Positions 44,079 through 52,237 of a stretch of DNA of 64,000 nt are shown piece after piece. Made by a program: the position numbers and the translations under genes. The stretch spans positions 1-64,000 of the forward strand of contig NZ_JAKNQQ010000002.1 in assembly GCF_022662475.1 (NCBI RefSeq), given 5' to 3'. Within the stretch, counting starts at the first letter, position 1. Each line of letters opens with the position of its first letter. This DNA is from Sphingomonas sp. TREG-RG-20F-R18-01 (GTDB lineage Bacteria > Pseudomonadota > Alphaproteobacteria > Sphingomonadales > Sphingomonadaceae). Below the pieces are notes generated by a model. It was not told where the DNA came from and did not search any database. It saw only the letters and a program-made list of their open reading frames with translations.

Positions 44079-45482
44079 TCATGCAGTCCCGCCGAGCCAG
44101 GCGGCACTATCGCGCAGGCGGCGCTTATAGACGGGTTCGCGCAGTGCATGGCGCAATTCGTCGGCACGCTGCTTGACCCGTTCGAGATTAAACCCGCCGA
44201 GTGCCTTTTCGGCGAGCACTTCCAGCTTGTCGGCATAACCCGAGATCAGCGCAAGTCGGTCGGGATCGTCACAGTCGAGCGACACTTCGCCGAGCGCGCG
44301 GATGAAGCGCAACGCCGCGACCATGTCGGCCGCGCTGTATTGCGCCAGCGCCCCGAACGATCGATCCATGAAGCCGTCAAATGTCTCGGGATGCGCGATC
44401 ACGCGCAACATGCCATCATCGTCGACGCGCAGATGCGATGGAAGTTCGCGCCCGGCCATGTCCGACAGCGCAGCACCGAGCCAATCCATGCAGGTGACCG
44501 CGGTGAACGGATCGTTGACCCCGGGCGAAAGCGCGCGCGCGGCGATCTCGACCAGTTCGTCGATCAGGAAGCGCAGATCCTGCAGGGCCGATCGCCGCGA
44601 ACTGACCGAGAAGGCATCGCGAATGACACGCGCGGCTTCGTCATCGCAGCGCTCGGGCGGCCATGCTTCGACCAGCGTACGGCCGACATGGGTGAAGTCG
44701 CCTGGCTGATATTGCAGCCGCAGCACCAGATCATGCCTGCGCGCCTGGTCGATAAGCGTGTCGCCGTCGATCAGCTCGATATAGCTGGTGCGCTTGGCGG
44801 CGATCAGCATCCGCTGGTTAGCCTCCTCGCTGCTTGCATCCTTGCCGAAGGTAGCGGGAATGCGCGCCTCCCCCGCGCCGTGCGCGAGCGGCTTGCCGAT
44901 GAAGCGCGGAAAGCGATGGCCGATCTCGAGGATCAGCCGTTCGCCGATGTCCTCGATCACGCTGTTGATGTGAATCTTGCTGGGGACATGGTGGATGAAG
45001 AAGATCAGCACCGCGATCGAGCAGATCGCCAGCGCGACTGCAACCAGCAATGCAATATTGGGCACGAAACTGTACCCGCCGCTCTCGTTGGCCGAGCGGA
45101 TCGTGCGTAACACGACCAGACAATAGAGGAAGGTCGCGATGAAGGTGCCAAGCGTGACCTGATTGCCGCGGTCGCGCATGAAATTGGTTAGCAGCCGCGG
45201 GCCATATTGCCCCGAAGCATAAACCACCGCGGCGATCGTCACCGAAAACACCGTACCCGCCACGGTGATCATCGAGCCGCCTATCGACGACAGCATCTGC
45301 CGCGCGCCATTGGGATGCGCGGCATAGAGCCAGCTGACGTGCTGCATCCAGGCCGAGCCCGCATAGCCGTCGAGTGCGATCATGGCCATCGCCAGCACAA
45401 CTGCGGCAAACGCCATGATCGTCGGCACGAACCAATAGCTCGCGCTGAGTTTGTCGCCCACGCGCAGAAACCAGCTTTTCAT
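44079..45482 (-). CDS. DUF2254 family membrane protein
   Basis: A 467-residue protein with four N-terminal hydrophobic segments (about 18-38, 62-90, 108-130, 142-165) and a long soluble C-terminal part. AGTVFSVTIAAVVYASGQYGPRLLTNFMRD is the hallmark of DUF2254, and GVNDPFTAVTCMDWLG occurs in the soluble half. Function is not established; often found beside ion transporters. Divergent from the DUF389 gene over about 270 bp that carries no gene. Confidence 0.88.
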   Translation of the reverse strand: MKSWFLRVGDKLSASYWFVPTIMAFAAVVLAMAMIALDGYAGSAWMQHVSWLYAAHPNGARQMLSSIGGSMITVAGTVFSVTIAAVVYASGQYGPRLLTNFMRDRGNQVTLGTFIATFLYCLVVLRTIRSANESGGYSFVPNIALLVAVALAICSIAVLIFFIHHVPSKIHINSVIEDIGERLILEIGHRFPRFIGKPLAHGAGEARIPATFGKDASSEEANQRMLIAAKRTSYIELIDGDTLIDQARRHDLVLRLQYQPGDFTHVGRTLVEAWPPERCDDEAARVIRDAFSVSSRRSALQDLRFLIDELVEIAARALSPGVNDPFTAVTCMDWLGAALSDMAGRELPSHLRVDDDGMLRVIAHPETFDGFMDRSFGALAQYSAADMVAALRFIRALGEVSLDCDDPDRLALISGYADKLEVLAEKALGGFNLERVKQRADELRHALREPVYKRRLRDSAAWLGGTA

Positions 45483-45750
45483 GAGTCGCCGCGAGTCATT
45501 CGGGTACCCCGAACCGCTCGCTCGGCGCCGGATCGCATTTCATGATCTGTCTTTCGTTCGGGGAAGAGGCGCGTCCGGGCCGCACTCGAACCCATCGCAA
45601 AATAAAACCTCACTACCACTATCGTTCCGTATAGCTATTGGCGCGGTCTTTATCACCTCCGCCGAGTTCTGCGTAAACAGGCGTAGCCGGTCCGCATGTG
45701 GCCTGCCGTCGTGCCATGCTGAGTGATTGCCTGTCCGGAGATGTTTCGAA

Positions 45751-47313
45751 ATGCCCGATTCCCCGTCGACCGGAGCTGCCGAGCGGGCGGCGAGCCCTCG
45801 CCTCGACCATTTCGCGCTGTACCGCTGGTGGCGGGCGACAGTGGTCGCGCCAATCGATCACGAGCGCGTCGTCGCCCGTATCGTCGAGGAGAGCGGCTGG
45901 TCCAACCGCTATGCCTTCATGACGCTGATGTCGGCGGGTATCGCCGTGCTGGGGCTGTTGCTGTCGTCGCCAGCCGTCGTGATCGGCGCAATGCTGATTT
46001 CGCCGTTGATGAATCCAATCTTGGGGCTGGGCTTCAGCCTGGCGCTGTTTGATTTTCGCGAAATGCGGCGGTCGCTGACCGCGCTGGTGATCGGTGCCGT
46101 GGCCGCGGTCGCGTTCACCGCGCTGATCGTCCTGGCCTCGCCGCTCAAGGCGCCGACTGCCGAGATCCTTGCACGTACGCGTCCCAACCTGTTCGATTTG
46201 CTCGTCGCTCTGTTCGCCGCGCTCGCTGGCACCTTCGCGATCATTCGCGGCCGCGGCGAGACGATCGTCGGCGTTGCCATTGCCACGGCGCTGATGCCGC
46301 CGCTCGCGGTGGTCGGTTACGGACTTGCTACCGGCAATATGGCGGTCCTGGGGGGCGCGCTCGCGCTGTTCGCGACCAACTTCCTGACAATCGCGCTCGC
46401 GTCGACGGCGATGGCGCGTTTTTACGGCTTCGGCCATTATCTCTCGGGCACGCAGAGTTGGGCGCAAACGATCGTGCTGGCGTTCGTATTCGTCGCAATG
46501 GGCATCCCGCTCGCGATTTCGCTCGGCCGGATCGCGCGCGAGACCGTGATCGCGACGCAGATCCGCTCGTTCCTCAACACCTCCTTCGGTGCCAGCGCGC
46601 GCGTGACGCAGCTCGACATTGATTTCGACCGCACTCCGATCGTCGTGCGCTCTGTGGTGATCGCCCCGCGCACCAACGCGAAGAGTAGTCCCGCGATGCA
46701 AGCGGACCTCGCCAAGCGCCTCGACCAGCCGGTCAAGCTTCAGCTCGATCAGGTACTGCTCGATCCGTCGGCGGGGGCGCTCGAGACCCAGCGCGCCGAA
46801 TTGCGACAGGCGTCCGACAGCGCCGCCGCCGAAGACGCCGAGGCGGTGCGCGTCGTCGGTCTCGTGGCGCTCGCTGCCGGCGTCCCCAATGACGGTGTGA
46901 CGCTCGACCGCGACCATCACCGAGCGGCCGCCACCGCCGTGCCGCTGCCCGGCGCGGGCCCCGATGCCTTCCGCGTGCTCGAGCAACGCGCATCGCTTGC
47001 CGCGCAAGGCTGGCAAATCACGATCGTCCCGCCGCTGGGCCAGCTCCCCGCGGTCCGCTTCGCCGACAATGTCGATACGCTCGATCCGGCCGCACGCGAT
47101 GCGGTATTACTCTCGATCTGGGAAGCGAGGCGCTGGAACATCGCCGAGCTCGCCGTGCCAGGACTCCCCGACGGCGCCAAGCCGCCCGCCAAACCCAAGC
47201 TCAATGCTCGCCGCGCGCTCGCCATTGCGACGCTACTGCGCGCCAATGGCATGCGCGCCGTCCCCGCCCCCGCGGCAGGCCAAATCGTCACCCTGAAAGC
47301 GGCCAGCCAATGA
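45751..47313 (+). CDS. DUF389 family membrane protein
   Basis: A 520-residue protein: a DUF389 domain (about 45-220) with the repeated motif VVIGAMLISPLMNPILGLG and ETIVGVAIATALMPPLAVVG, then a soluble C-terminal half with BON/OmpA-like periplasmic features (ATQLRSFLNTSFG..., PAVRFADNVDTLDPAARDAV). DUF389 resembles the TIGR00341 group; no function is known. GGAG is about 11 bases before the ATG at 45751. Its stop overlaps the Na+/H+ antiporter start (ATGA). Confidence 0.87.
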   Translation: MPDSPSTGAAERAASPRLDHFALYRWWRATVVAPIDHERVVARIVEESGWSNRYAFMTLMSAGIAVLGLLLSSPAVVIGAMLISPLMNPILGLGFSLALFDFREMRRSLTALVIGAVAAVAFTALIVLASPLKAPTAEILARTRPNLFDLLVALFAALAGTFAIIRGRGETIVGVAIATALMPPLAVVGYGLATGNMAVLGGALALFATNFLTIALASTAMARFYGFGHYLSGTQSWAQTIVLAFVFVAMGIPLAISLGRIARETVIATQIRSFLNTSFGASARVTQLDIDFDRTPIVVRSVVIAPRTNAKSSPAMQADLAKRLDQPVKLQLDQVLLDPSAGALETQRAELRQASDSAAAEDAEAVRVVGLVALAAGVPNDGVTLDRDHHRAAATAVPLPGAGPDAFRVLEQRASLAAQGWQITIVPPLGQLPAVRFADNVDTLDPAARDAVLLSIWEARRWNIAELAVPGLPDGAKPPAKPKLNARRALAIATLLRANGMRAVPAPAAGQIVTLKAASQ

Positions 47314-48590
47314 GTGCCCTCGCGATCACTCCGTTCGACGCCGCCGCGATTCTGATCGTGCTGGCCGCCACCCTCGGCTATCTCAACCGGCGCTTCCTCA
47401 AGCTGCCGCAGTCGATCGCACTGACCGTGATGGGCGCGATCGCCTCGCTCATCGTTGTCGGGCTCGATCGGCTACTGCCGGCCAGCGCAGTCAGTCACGA
47501 TATCGTGCGCTTCATCGCTGGAATCGATTTTCACACCACGCTGATGGATGGGATGCTGTCGTTCCTGCTCTTCGCCGGCGCGCTCCACGTCGACTGGAGC
47601 GAGATGCGGCGCGGGCGCTTGCCGATCGTGATCCTCAGCACGATTGGCGTGATCCTCTCGACCGTCATCATCGGCCTCGGTTTTCAACTGATCGCCGGCT
47701 GGCTCGGCATCGCCATTCCGATCGCCTGGTGCCTGGTGTTCGGCGCGCTGATCAGCCCGACCGATCCGGTCGCGGTGATGGGGATCATGAAGGAAGCCGC
47801 CGTCCCGCCGACGCTGCAGGCAACGGTCGCGGGCGAAAGCCTGTTCAACGACGGGGTCGGCGTGGTGGTGTTCGCGATCATCCTGGCAGCGGCGCTGAGC
47901 GGGCAGCCGCTGTCGGTGCCGGCCGCGGCCGAACTGTTCGCCGTGGAGGCGGGCGGCGGCATCCTGCTCGGCCTTGCGACCGGCTGGCTCGCCTACCGCG
48001 CGATGCATTCTATCGATGATTACAAGGTCGAGGTGATGATCAGCCTGGCGGTGGTGATGGGCGGCTATGCGCTCGCCAGCCAACTCCATGTCAGTGGCCC
48101 GGTCGCGATGGCGGTCGCCGGCCTCATTATCGGCAACCAGGGCGTCGCGCATGCGATGAGCGACACGACGCGCGATTACCTACTCAAATTCTGGGCGCTG
48201 ATCGACGATATCCTCAACGCGGTGCTGTTCCTGTTGATCGGGCTCGAGGTGGTGACGATTCCCGCAGACGGCCGGCTGATCGTGCTCGGCCTCGCATCGA
48301 TCCCACTTGTGCTCCTCGCGCGCGGCATTTCGGTGGTGGGGCCTCTTGCCGTGATGCGGCCGTTCCTGTCGCTCGGCAAGTTGGCGCCGATCACGCTGAT
48401 CTGGGGCGGCTTGCGCGGCGGCATCTCGGTCGCGCTGGCGCTCGGCCTGCCCGAGGGCAAGGCGCGCGCCTTCGCGCTCGCGGCGACCTATGTCGTTGTT
48501 CTGTTCTCAGTGATCGTCCAGGGCGGCACGATCGAACGCGTGATCCGCTGGCGCTCGGGCCCGTCGCCCCCCCCGGGTGGAGACGCATGA
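47310..48590 (+). CDS. CPA1 family Na+/H+ (cation/proton) antiporter
   Basis: A 426-residue inner-membrane protein with about 12 helices and the CPA1 signature: GALISPTDPVAVMGIMKEA (about 145-163), GESLFNDGVGVVVF (about 170-183) with the ion-binding Asp, and FWALIDDILNAVLFLLIGLE near residues 295-315. LIWGGLRGGISVALAL is also typical. It exchanges cytosolic cations for protons under salt or alkaline stress. Coupled by overlap to DUF389 before it and to a truncated SLC13 gene after it. Confidence 0.94.
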   Translation: MSALAITPFDAAAILIVLAATLGYLNRRFLKLPQSIALTVMGAIASLIVVGLDRLLPASAVSHDIVRFIAGIDFHTTLMDGMLSFLLFAGALHVDWSEMRRGRLPIVILSTIGVILSTVIIGLGFQLIAGWLGIAIPIAWCLVFGALISPTDPVAVMGIMKEAAVPPTLQATVAGESLFNDGVGVVVFAIILAAALSGQPLSVPAAAELFAVEAGGGILLGLATGWLAYRAMHSIDDYKVEVMISLAVVMGGYALASQLHVSGPVAMAVAGLIIGNQGVAHAMSDTTRDYLLKFWALIDDILNAVLFLLIGLEVVTIPADGRLIVLGLASIPLVLLARGISVVGPLAVMRPFLSLGKLAPITLIWGGLRGGISVALALGLPEGKARAFALAATYVVVLFSVIVQGGTIERVIRWRSGPSPPPGGDA

Positions 48591-48700
48591 CCCCGGCCCT
48601 GCTCAGCGCGCTGATCCTAGTCGGCGCGTTGATCCTGTTCGTCTCGGAAAAAGTGCGGCACGATCTCGTCGCGCTGATCGCCTTGTTCGCGCGTTGCTGA
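48587..48700 (+). pseudogene. N-terminal fragment of an SLC13/DASS-type permease
   Basis: Begins with an ATG overlapping the antiporter stop (ATGA), the normal coupling of an intact operon gene. The 37 codons read like the start of YfbS-type SLC13 permeases (LVGALILFVSEKVRHDLVALIA) and then run into a TGA after FARC. No continuation is found in any frame over the next 90 bp. About 94 percent of the gene is missing. Confidence 0.75.
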
Positions 48701-48791
48701 CCGTCCGTTCCGATAAGCGCGATCGGCAGCTTCGGTCAGACCCGGACGTTCAGCGAAGCAGATATGAACGACTAGCTTTGGTCGAAGGCGG

Positions 48792-48983
48792 TCATTTCTC
48801 GGCGACTGGAAGGTCGATCTTTACCGCGCGGGTCTGAATAGGCGTTACTAAGAACACAACCGCGCTTACCAAACCGACGATCCCCCACCCATACCTTCGC
48901 GCGCGCAGGTCAATCACGGCTTTGACTAAGCAGTAGATGGCGGCGGCCAGGGCCGCGATGTTCCAAACGACGAAAGTCCACAT
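48792..48983 (-). CDS. Small two-helix membrane protein
   Basis: A 63-residue protein with two hydrophobic segments (about 3-20 and 32-48) separated by a basic loop (KAVIDLRARRYGW), ending IDLPVAEK. No strong ribosome binding site. I do not know a family; the regular two-helix layout with a positive cytoplasmic loop supports a real gene over chance. Confidence 0.45.
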   Translation of the reverse strand: MWTFVVWNIAALAAAIYCLVKAVIDLRARRYGWGIVGLVSAVVFLVTPIQTRAVKIDLPVAEK

Positions 48984-49376
48984 AGGACCAAGCTATCGCG
49001 GCCCGGTAAGGTCGGCAATGTCGACATCTGGGCATCAGCCGACCGGCCGCTCGTTGCCGCGGCAGTGACGCAAAACGCCTACCCTTGGCATCCACCCATT
49101 CCCCCGTCCGACGCCCCCCATGCTGAAGCCGGTCGGCCCGCACCGACGCCCTGCGACGCCCCGTCGGGTCGCCGCGCTGTCCTACAAACCCTATTTCCGC
49201 TATACCCCGATCCCGCTCTTTGAACCGTCCGGCCCCGCAACGATCGACCCAGCAAACCGCGCGCCGCGCAGCGGTTTGCGCCTAACCTTAGGCTAACCTT
49301 CCGATCGTCAGGCACTGCCCCCGCCAACGGCAAGAGTGTCTTTTTTTACAATACTTTTCCGCACCTTATCGCGCGC
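48984..49376. other. Gene-free stretch, nothing recognised
   Basis: 393 bp between the small membrane gene and the nitronate monooxygenase gene, both on the minus strand. It contains a GC-rich imperfect stem (ACCGCGCGCCGCGCAGCGGT near 49256) and a T-run at 49337-49345. Readings on the minus strand across it have no hydrophobic or domain pattern. I see no tRNA or riboswitch. Confidence 0.45.
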
Positions 49377-50408
49377 TTACGCCGCGCGCAACGCCAGCGC
49401 CGCCGCCGCTTCGTCCATCAGGCTCGCGATGATCTCGGCGGCGGGTTCTTCCTTCGTCACCATGCCGACCGACTGGCCCGCCATCACGCTGCCATGCTCG
49501 ACATCGCCGTCGATCACCGCGCGACGCAAGGCGCCCGCCCAATAATGCTCGATCTGCAGCTGCGCCTCGAGCATCGCGACCTTGCCCTCGTCCAGCGACA
49601 GCGCGACTTCGCGCTGCTTGGCGGTGAACAGCTCCGCCCCCGCATTCTTGAGCGCGCGCACCGGAATGACGGGCAAGCGCGAGTCGAGCTGGACGCTCGC
49701 CACCGCATCGCGCGCCGAGGCGCGGAGGAACGCCTTCTTGAAATTGGCGTGCGCGATGCTCTCGGTCGCGCAGACGAAGCGCGTGCCGAGCTGGACGCCC
49801 GCAGCACCCATGTCGAGATACGCCGCGATCGCCTCGCCGCGCCCGATCCCGCCCGCGACGAACACCGGCACCTTGTCCGCGACTTCGGGCAGGATTTCCT
49901 GCGCGAGCACGCTGGTCGACACCGGGCCGATATGCCCGCCCGCTTCCATCCCCTCGACGACGAGCGCGTCGACGCCGCTGCGGATCAGCTTCTTGGCAAG
50001 GCTCAGCGCGGGCGCGAAGCAGATCAGTTTCGCGCCGTCCGCCTTGATCTTGTCGATCGACCCCGCCGGCGGCAGTCCGCCGGCGAGCACGACATGCCCG
50101 ACCTGATGCCGCGTGCACACGTCGATCAGGTCGAACAGCCCCGGGTGCATGGTGATGAGGTTCACCCCGAACGGCTTGGTCGTAAGCAACTTGGTCGCGG
50201 CGATCTCGCGGTCGAGCAGTTCGGGGGTCATCGCGCCGCACGCGATCAGCCCGAAGCCGCCCGCGTTCGAGATCGCGGCGACGAGGTTGCGTTCGGACAC
50301 CCACGACATCGCGCCGCAGACGATCGCGACCTCGCTGCCGAGGAACGCCGCGCCACGCGCCATGCGGCGCTGAAGGCGCTCGGCGCCGATCGAGGAGGTC
50401 TGGTTCAT
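49377..50408 (-). CDS. Nitronate monooxygenase/enoyl reductase-like FMN protein
   Basis: A 343-residue TIM-barrel flavoprotein of the NMO/FabK family. The FMN phosphate region reads FVAGGIGRGEAIAAYLDMGAAGVQLGTRF near residues 191-219, and VEGMEAGGHIG near 151-161 carries the catalytic His. NISNAGGFGLIACG lies at about 46-59. Family members oxidise alkyl nitronates or reduce enoyl-ACP; the sequence alone does not decide. Start ATG at 50408. Divergent from the YjbQ gene. Confidence 0.88.
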   Translation of the reverse strand: MNQTSSIGAERLQRRMARGAAFLGSEVAIVCGAMSWVSERNLVAAISNAGGFGLIACGAMTPELLDREIAATKLLTTKPFGVNLITMHPGLFDLIDVCTRHQVGHVVLAGGLPPAGSIDKIKADGAKLICFAPALSLAKKLIRSGVDALVVEGMEAGGHIGPVSTSVLAQEILPEVADKVPVFVAGGIGRGEAIAAYLDMGAAGVQLGTRFVCATESIAHANFKKAFLRASARDAVASVQLDSRLPVIPVRALKNAGAELFTAKQREVALSLDEGKVAMLEAQLQIEHYWAGALRRAVIDGDVEHGSVMAGQSVGMVTKEEPAAEIIASLMDEAAAALALRAA

Positions 50409-50453
50409 GGGACTGGCCTAGCCTTGGCCGGGGGTTTCGGGCAAGCCCCGCGC

Positions 50454-50870
50454 ATGAGACAAGAAATCGGTGAACTCAGCTTCGATACGCCCGGCCAGGG
50501 GCTGCACGACTGCACGCGCGCGGTGAACCGCTGGGTGGCGGCGACCGGGATCACCACCGGGCTGCTGACCGTGTTCGTCCGGCACACCTCGGCCTCGCTG
50601 CTGATCCAGGAAAACGCCGCCCCCGCCGCGCGCCGCGACGTGGAACGCTATTTCGCCAGGATCGCGCCGGAAGACGCGGGCTACGAGCATGACGACGAAG
50701 GCGCGGACGACATGCCCGCGCACCTGCGCGCCGCGCTGACCGCGACGAGCCTGTCGATCCCGGTCGCGGGTGGCGAGCCCGTGCTCGGCACCTGGCAGGG
50801 GCTCTATCTGTTCGAGCATCGCCGCAGCGCGCATCGCAGGCTGATCGCGGTACACCTGATCGGCGAATGA
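50454..50870 (+). CDS. YjbQ/UPF0047 family protein
   Basis: A 138-residue YjbQ protein with HTSASLLIQENA (about 44-55) and the GTWQGLYLFEHR end (about 111-122). It forms a compact trimer with a metal-binding His cluster; a secondary thiamine-phosphate synthase activity has been described for the E. coli homologue, but the physiological role is unclear. Diverges from the NMO gene with a 45-bp gap; no strong ribosome binding site. Confidence 0.92.
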   Translation: MRQEIGELSFDTPGQGLHDCTRAVNRWVAATGITTGLLTVFVRHTSASLLIQENAAPAARRDVERYFARIAPEDAGYEHDDEGADDMPAHLRAALTATSLSIPVAGGEPVLGTWQGLYLFEHRRSAHRRLIAVHLIGE

Positions 50871-50880
50871 GAACCGTCCG

Positions 50881-50964
50881 CGTCACCCCGGCGCCGCCAT
50901 GTTTGCGCGCGCAACGCCAGTCCTCATCATAACATGGCGGCCCCGGCCTGCGCCGGGGTGACGG
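50881..50964. repeat. Inverted repeat, CCCCGGC..GCCGGGG family
   Basis: The left arm CGTCACCCCGGCGCCGCCAT and right arm ATGGCGGCCCCGGCCTGCGC...GGGGTGACGG pair across about 40 bp. It lies after YjbQ and is the first of this repeat family to the right of 29.4 kb. Confidence 0.85.
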
Positions 50965-51051
50965 AACCGTTGCCCGTAGCGCGCACCCCGCTGGGAACTT
51001 AAGCCCGTCCGATACGCTACGCCCGAAACCTCTCATCGCTGGAGCACCACC

Positions 51052-51903
51052 ATGGAAATCGGATTCGTCGGCCTCGGCCTGATGGGCAGCGCGATGGCGG
51101 CCAACCTCGCCAAGGCCGGGCACCGCGTCGTCGCGTGGAACCGCTCGCCGGTGAAGCCCGAGGATGCGCCCGGCGTGACGATCGGCACGCTCGACGACGT
51201 GCTGCGCAGCGCGGTCGTCTTCACGATGCTGTCGGAAGACGCGGTGATCCGCAGCGTGCTGCTCGATTCGGGCGCGCTCGACAGCGTGAAACATGACCTG
51301 ATCCATGTCGTCGCATCGACGATCTCGGTCGCCTTCTCGAAGGAGCTCGCCGCCGATCATGCGCGCCGCGGGATCGGCTATGTCGCCGCCCCCGTCTTCG
51401 GCCGCCCCGATGCCGCCGCCGCCGCGCAGCTCAACGTCGTCGTCGCGGGCGACGAAGCCGCGGTCGCACAGGTCCAGCCGCTGCTCGCGGTGCTGTCGGC
51501 CAAGGTCTGGCCGCTCGGCACCGACCCGAGCAGCGCCAACGCCGCCAAGATCGCGGGCAACATGATGATCACCATGGCGATCGAGGCGATGGGCGAAGCC
51601 TTCGCGCTGGTCGGCGACAATGGCGTCGACAAGGCCGCGTTCCTCGCGCTGATGACCGGCACGCTGTTCGGGTCGAAGGCGTATCAGAATTACGGGCCGA
51701 AGATCGTGAGCGAGGATTTCACCCCGGGCTTCCGGATGAAGCTGGGCCTCAAGGACCTGCGGCTCGCGACCGAGCTGGCGGACGCGGCGAACGTCACGCT
51801 TCCCGTGCTGGATGCGATCCGCACGCGGATGGCGGACGCGGTCGAGGACGGCATGGCGGACCAGGACTGGTCGGCGGTTGCCGCACGGCCGTTCTCCCGC
51901 TGA
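51052..51903 (+). CDS. NAD(P)-dependent 3-hydroxyisobutyrate dehydrogenase-like oxidoreductase
   Basis: A 283-residue beta-hydroxyacid dehydrogenase. Rossmann motif GFVGLGLMGSAMAANL (residues 4-19), substrate loop with STIS (about 92-95), and catalytic Lys in AAKIAGNMMI (about 164-173). Members include 3-hydroxyisobutyrate, tartronate semialdehyde and glyoxylate/succinic semialdehyde reductases; GVTIGTLDDVL and the C-terminal GLKDLRLATELA do not separate them. GGAGCACCACC precedes the ATG. Confidence 0.9.
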   Translation: MEIGFVGLGLMGSAMAANLAKAGHRVVAWNRSPVKPEDAPGVTIGTLDDVLRSAVVFTMLSEDAVIRSVLLDSGALDSVKHDLIHVVASTISVAFSKELAADHARRGIGYVAAPVFGRPDAAAAAQLNVVVAGDEAAVAQVQPLLAVLSAKVWPLGTDPSSANAAKIAGNMMITMAIEAMGEAFALVGDNGVDKAAFLALMTGTLFGSKAYQNYGPKIVSEDFTPGFRMKLGLKDLRLATELADAANVTLPVLDAIRTRMADAVEDGMADQDWSAVAARPFSR

Positions 51904-52237
51904 ACGGGGCGCGGCGCTCAGGCCTTTCATCGCATGCTCGCGGGCTATCGCAACCGTTCCGGCACGATTGGCCGGGGTGGATCGACGATTGCACCGATTC
52001 GGCTTCGACTCCAGGACAGCCCTGTTTGATTGCCTGATAGAGAGTTGTTGAGGTCTCCGGCCGGCGCGATCCGTCGCTCCATCTGTGCCGTGACGTGGTT
52101 ACGGTCCGTTCCGAGCCCTCGTGTTGAAGCGCATCCGTTCGCACCCTGTCGTCACGCGCCCCGTGTGCGTGCAGCGAGCCGCCCGACCCATTCGGGCGCC
52201 GGCCTGTTCCGCGTCTTCCACGCTCCCGGAGGATATC
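51904..52237. other. Leader region of the orphan gene pair
   Basis: 334 bp without a recognisable gene between the dehydrogenase and the first orphan gene. It contains several short AT-containing patches (near 52024-52050: GTTTGATTGCCTGATAGAGA) that could hold a promoter, and ends in a strong GGAGG seven bases before the ATG at 52238. No hairpin repeat of the common family occurs in it. Confidence 0.5.

Noticed and set aside
43557..45110. Long plus-strand reading (517 codons) opposite the transporter and DUF2254 genes
   Set aside because: It crosses two minus-strand genes with clear membrane patterns and is itself charged and without motifs.
45619..47016. Long minus-strand reading (465 codons) opposite DUF389
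   Set aside because: It overlaps the well-supported DUF389 gene, its composition is Arg/His/Asp-rich as expected for an antisense frame in high-GC DNA, and no domain pattern is seen.
49337..49345. T-run as a rho-independent terminator
   Set aside because: The GC-rich stem lies about 60 bp upstream of the T-run, too far to act with it, and no plus-strand gene ends here.
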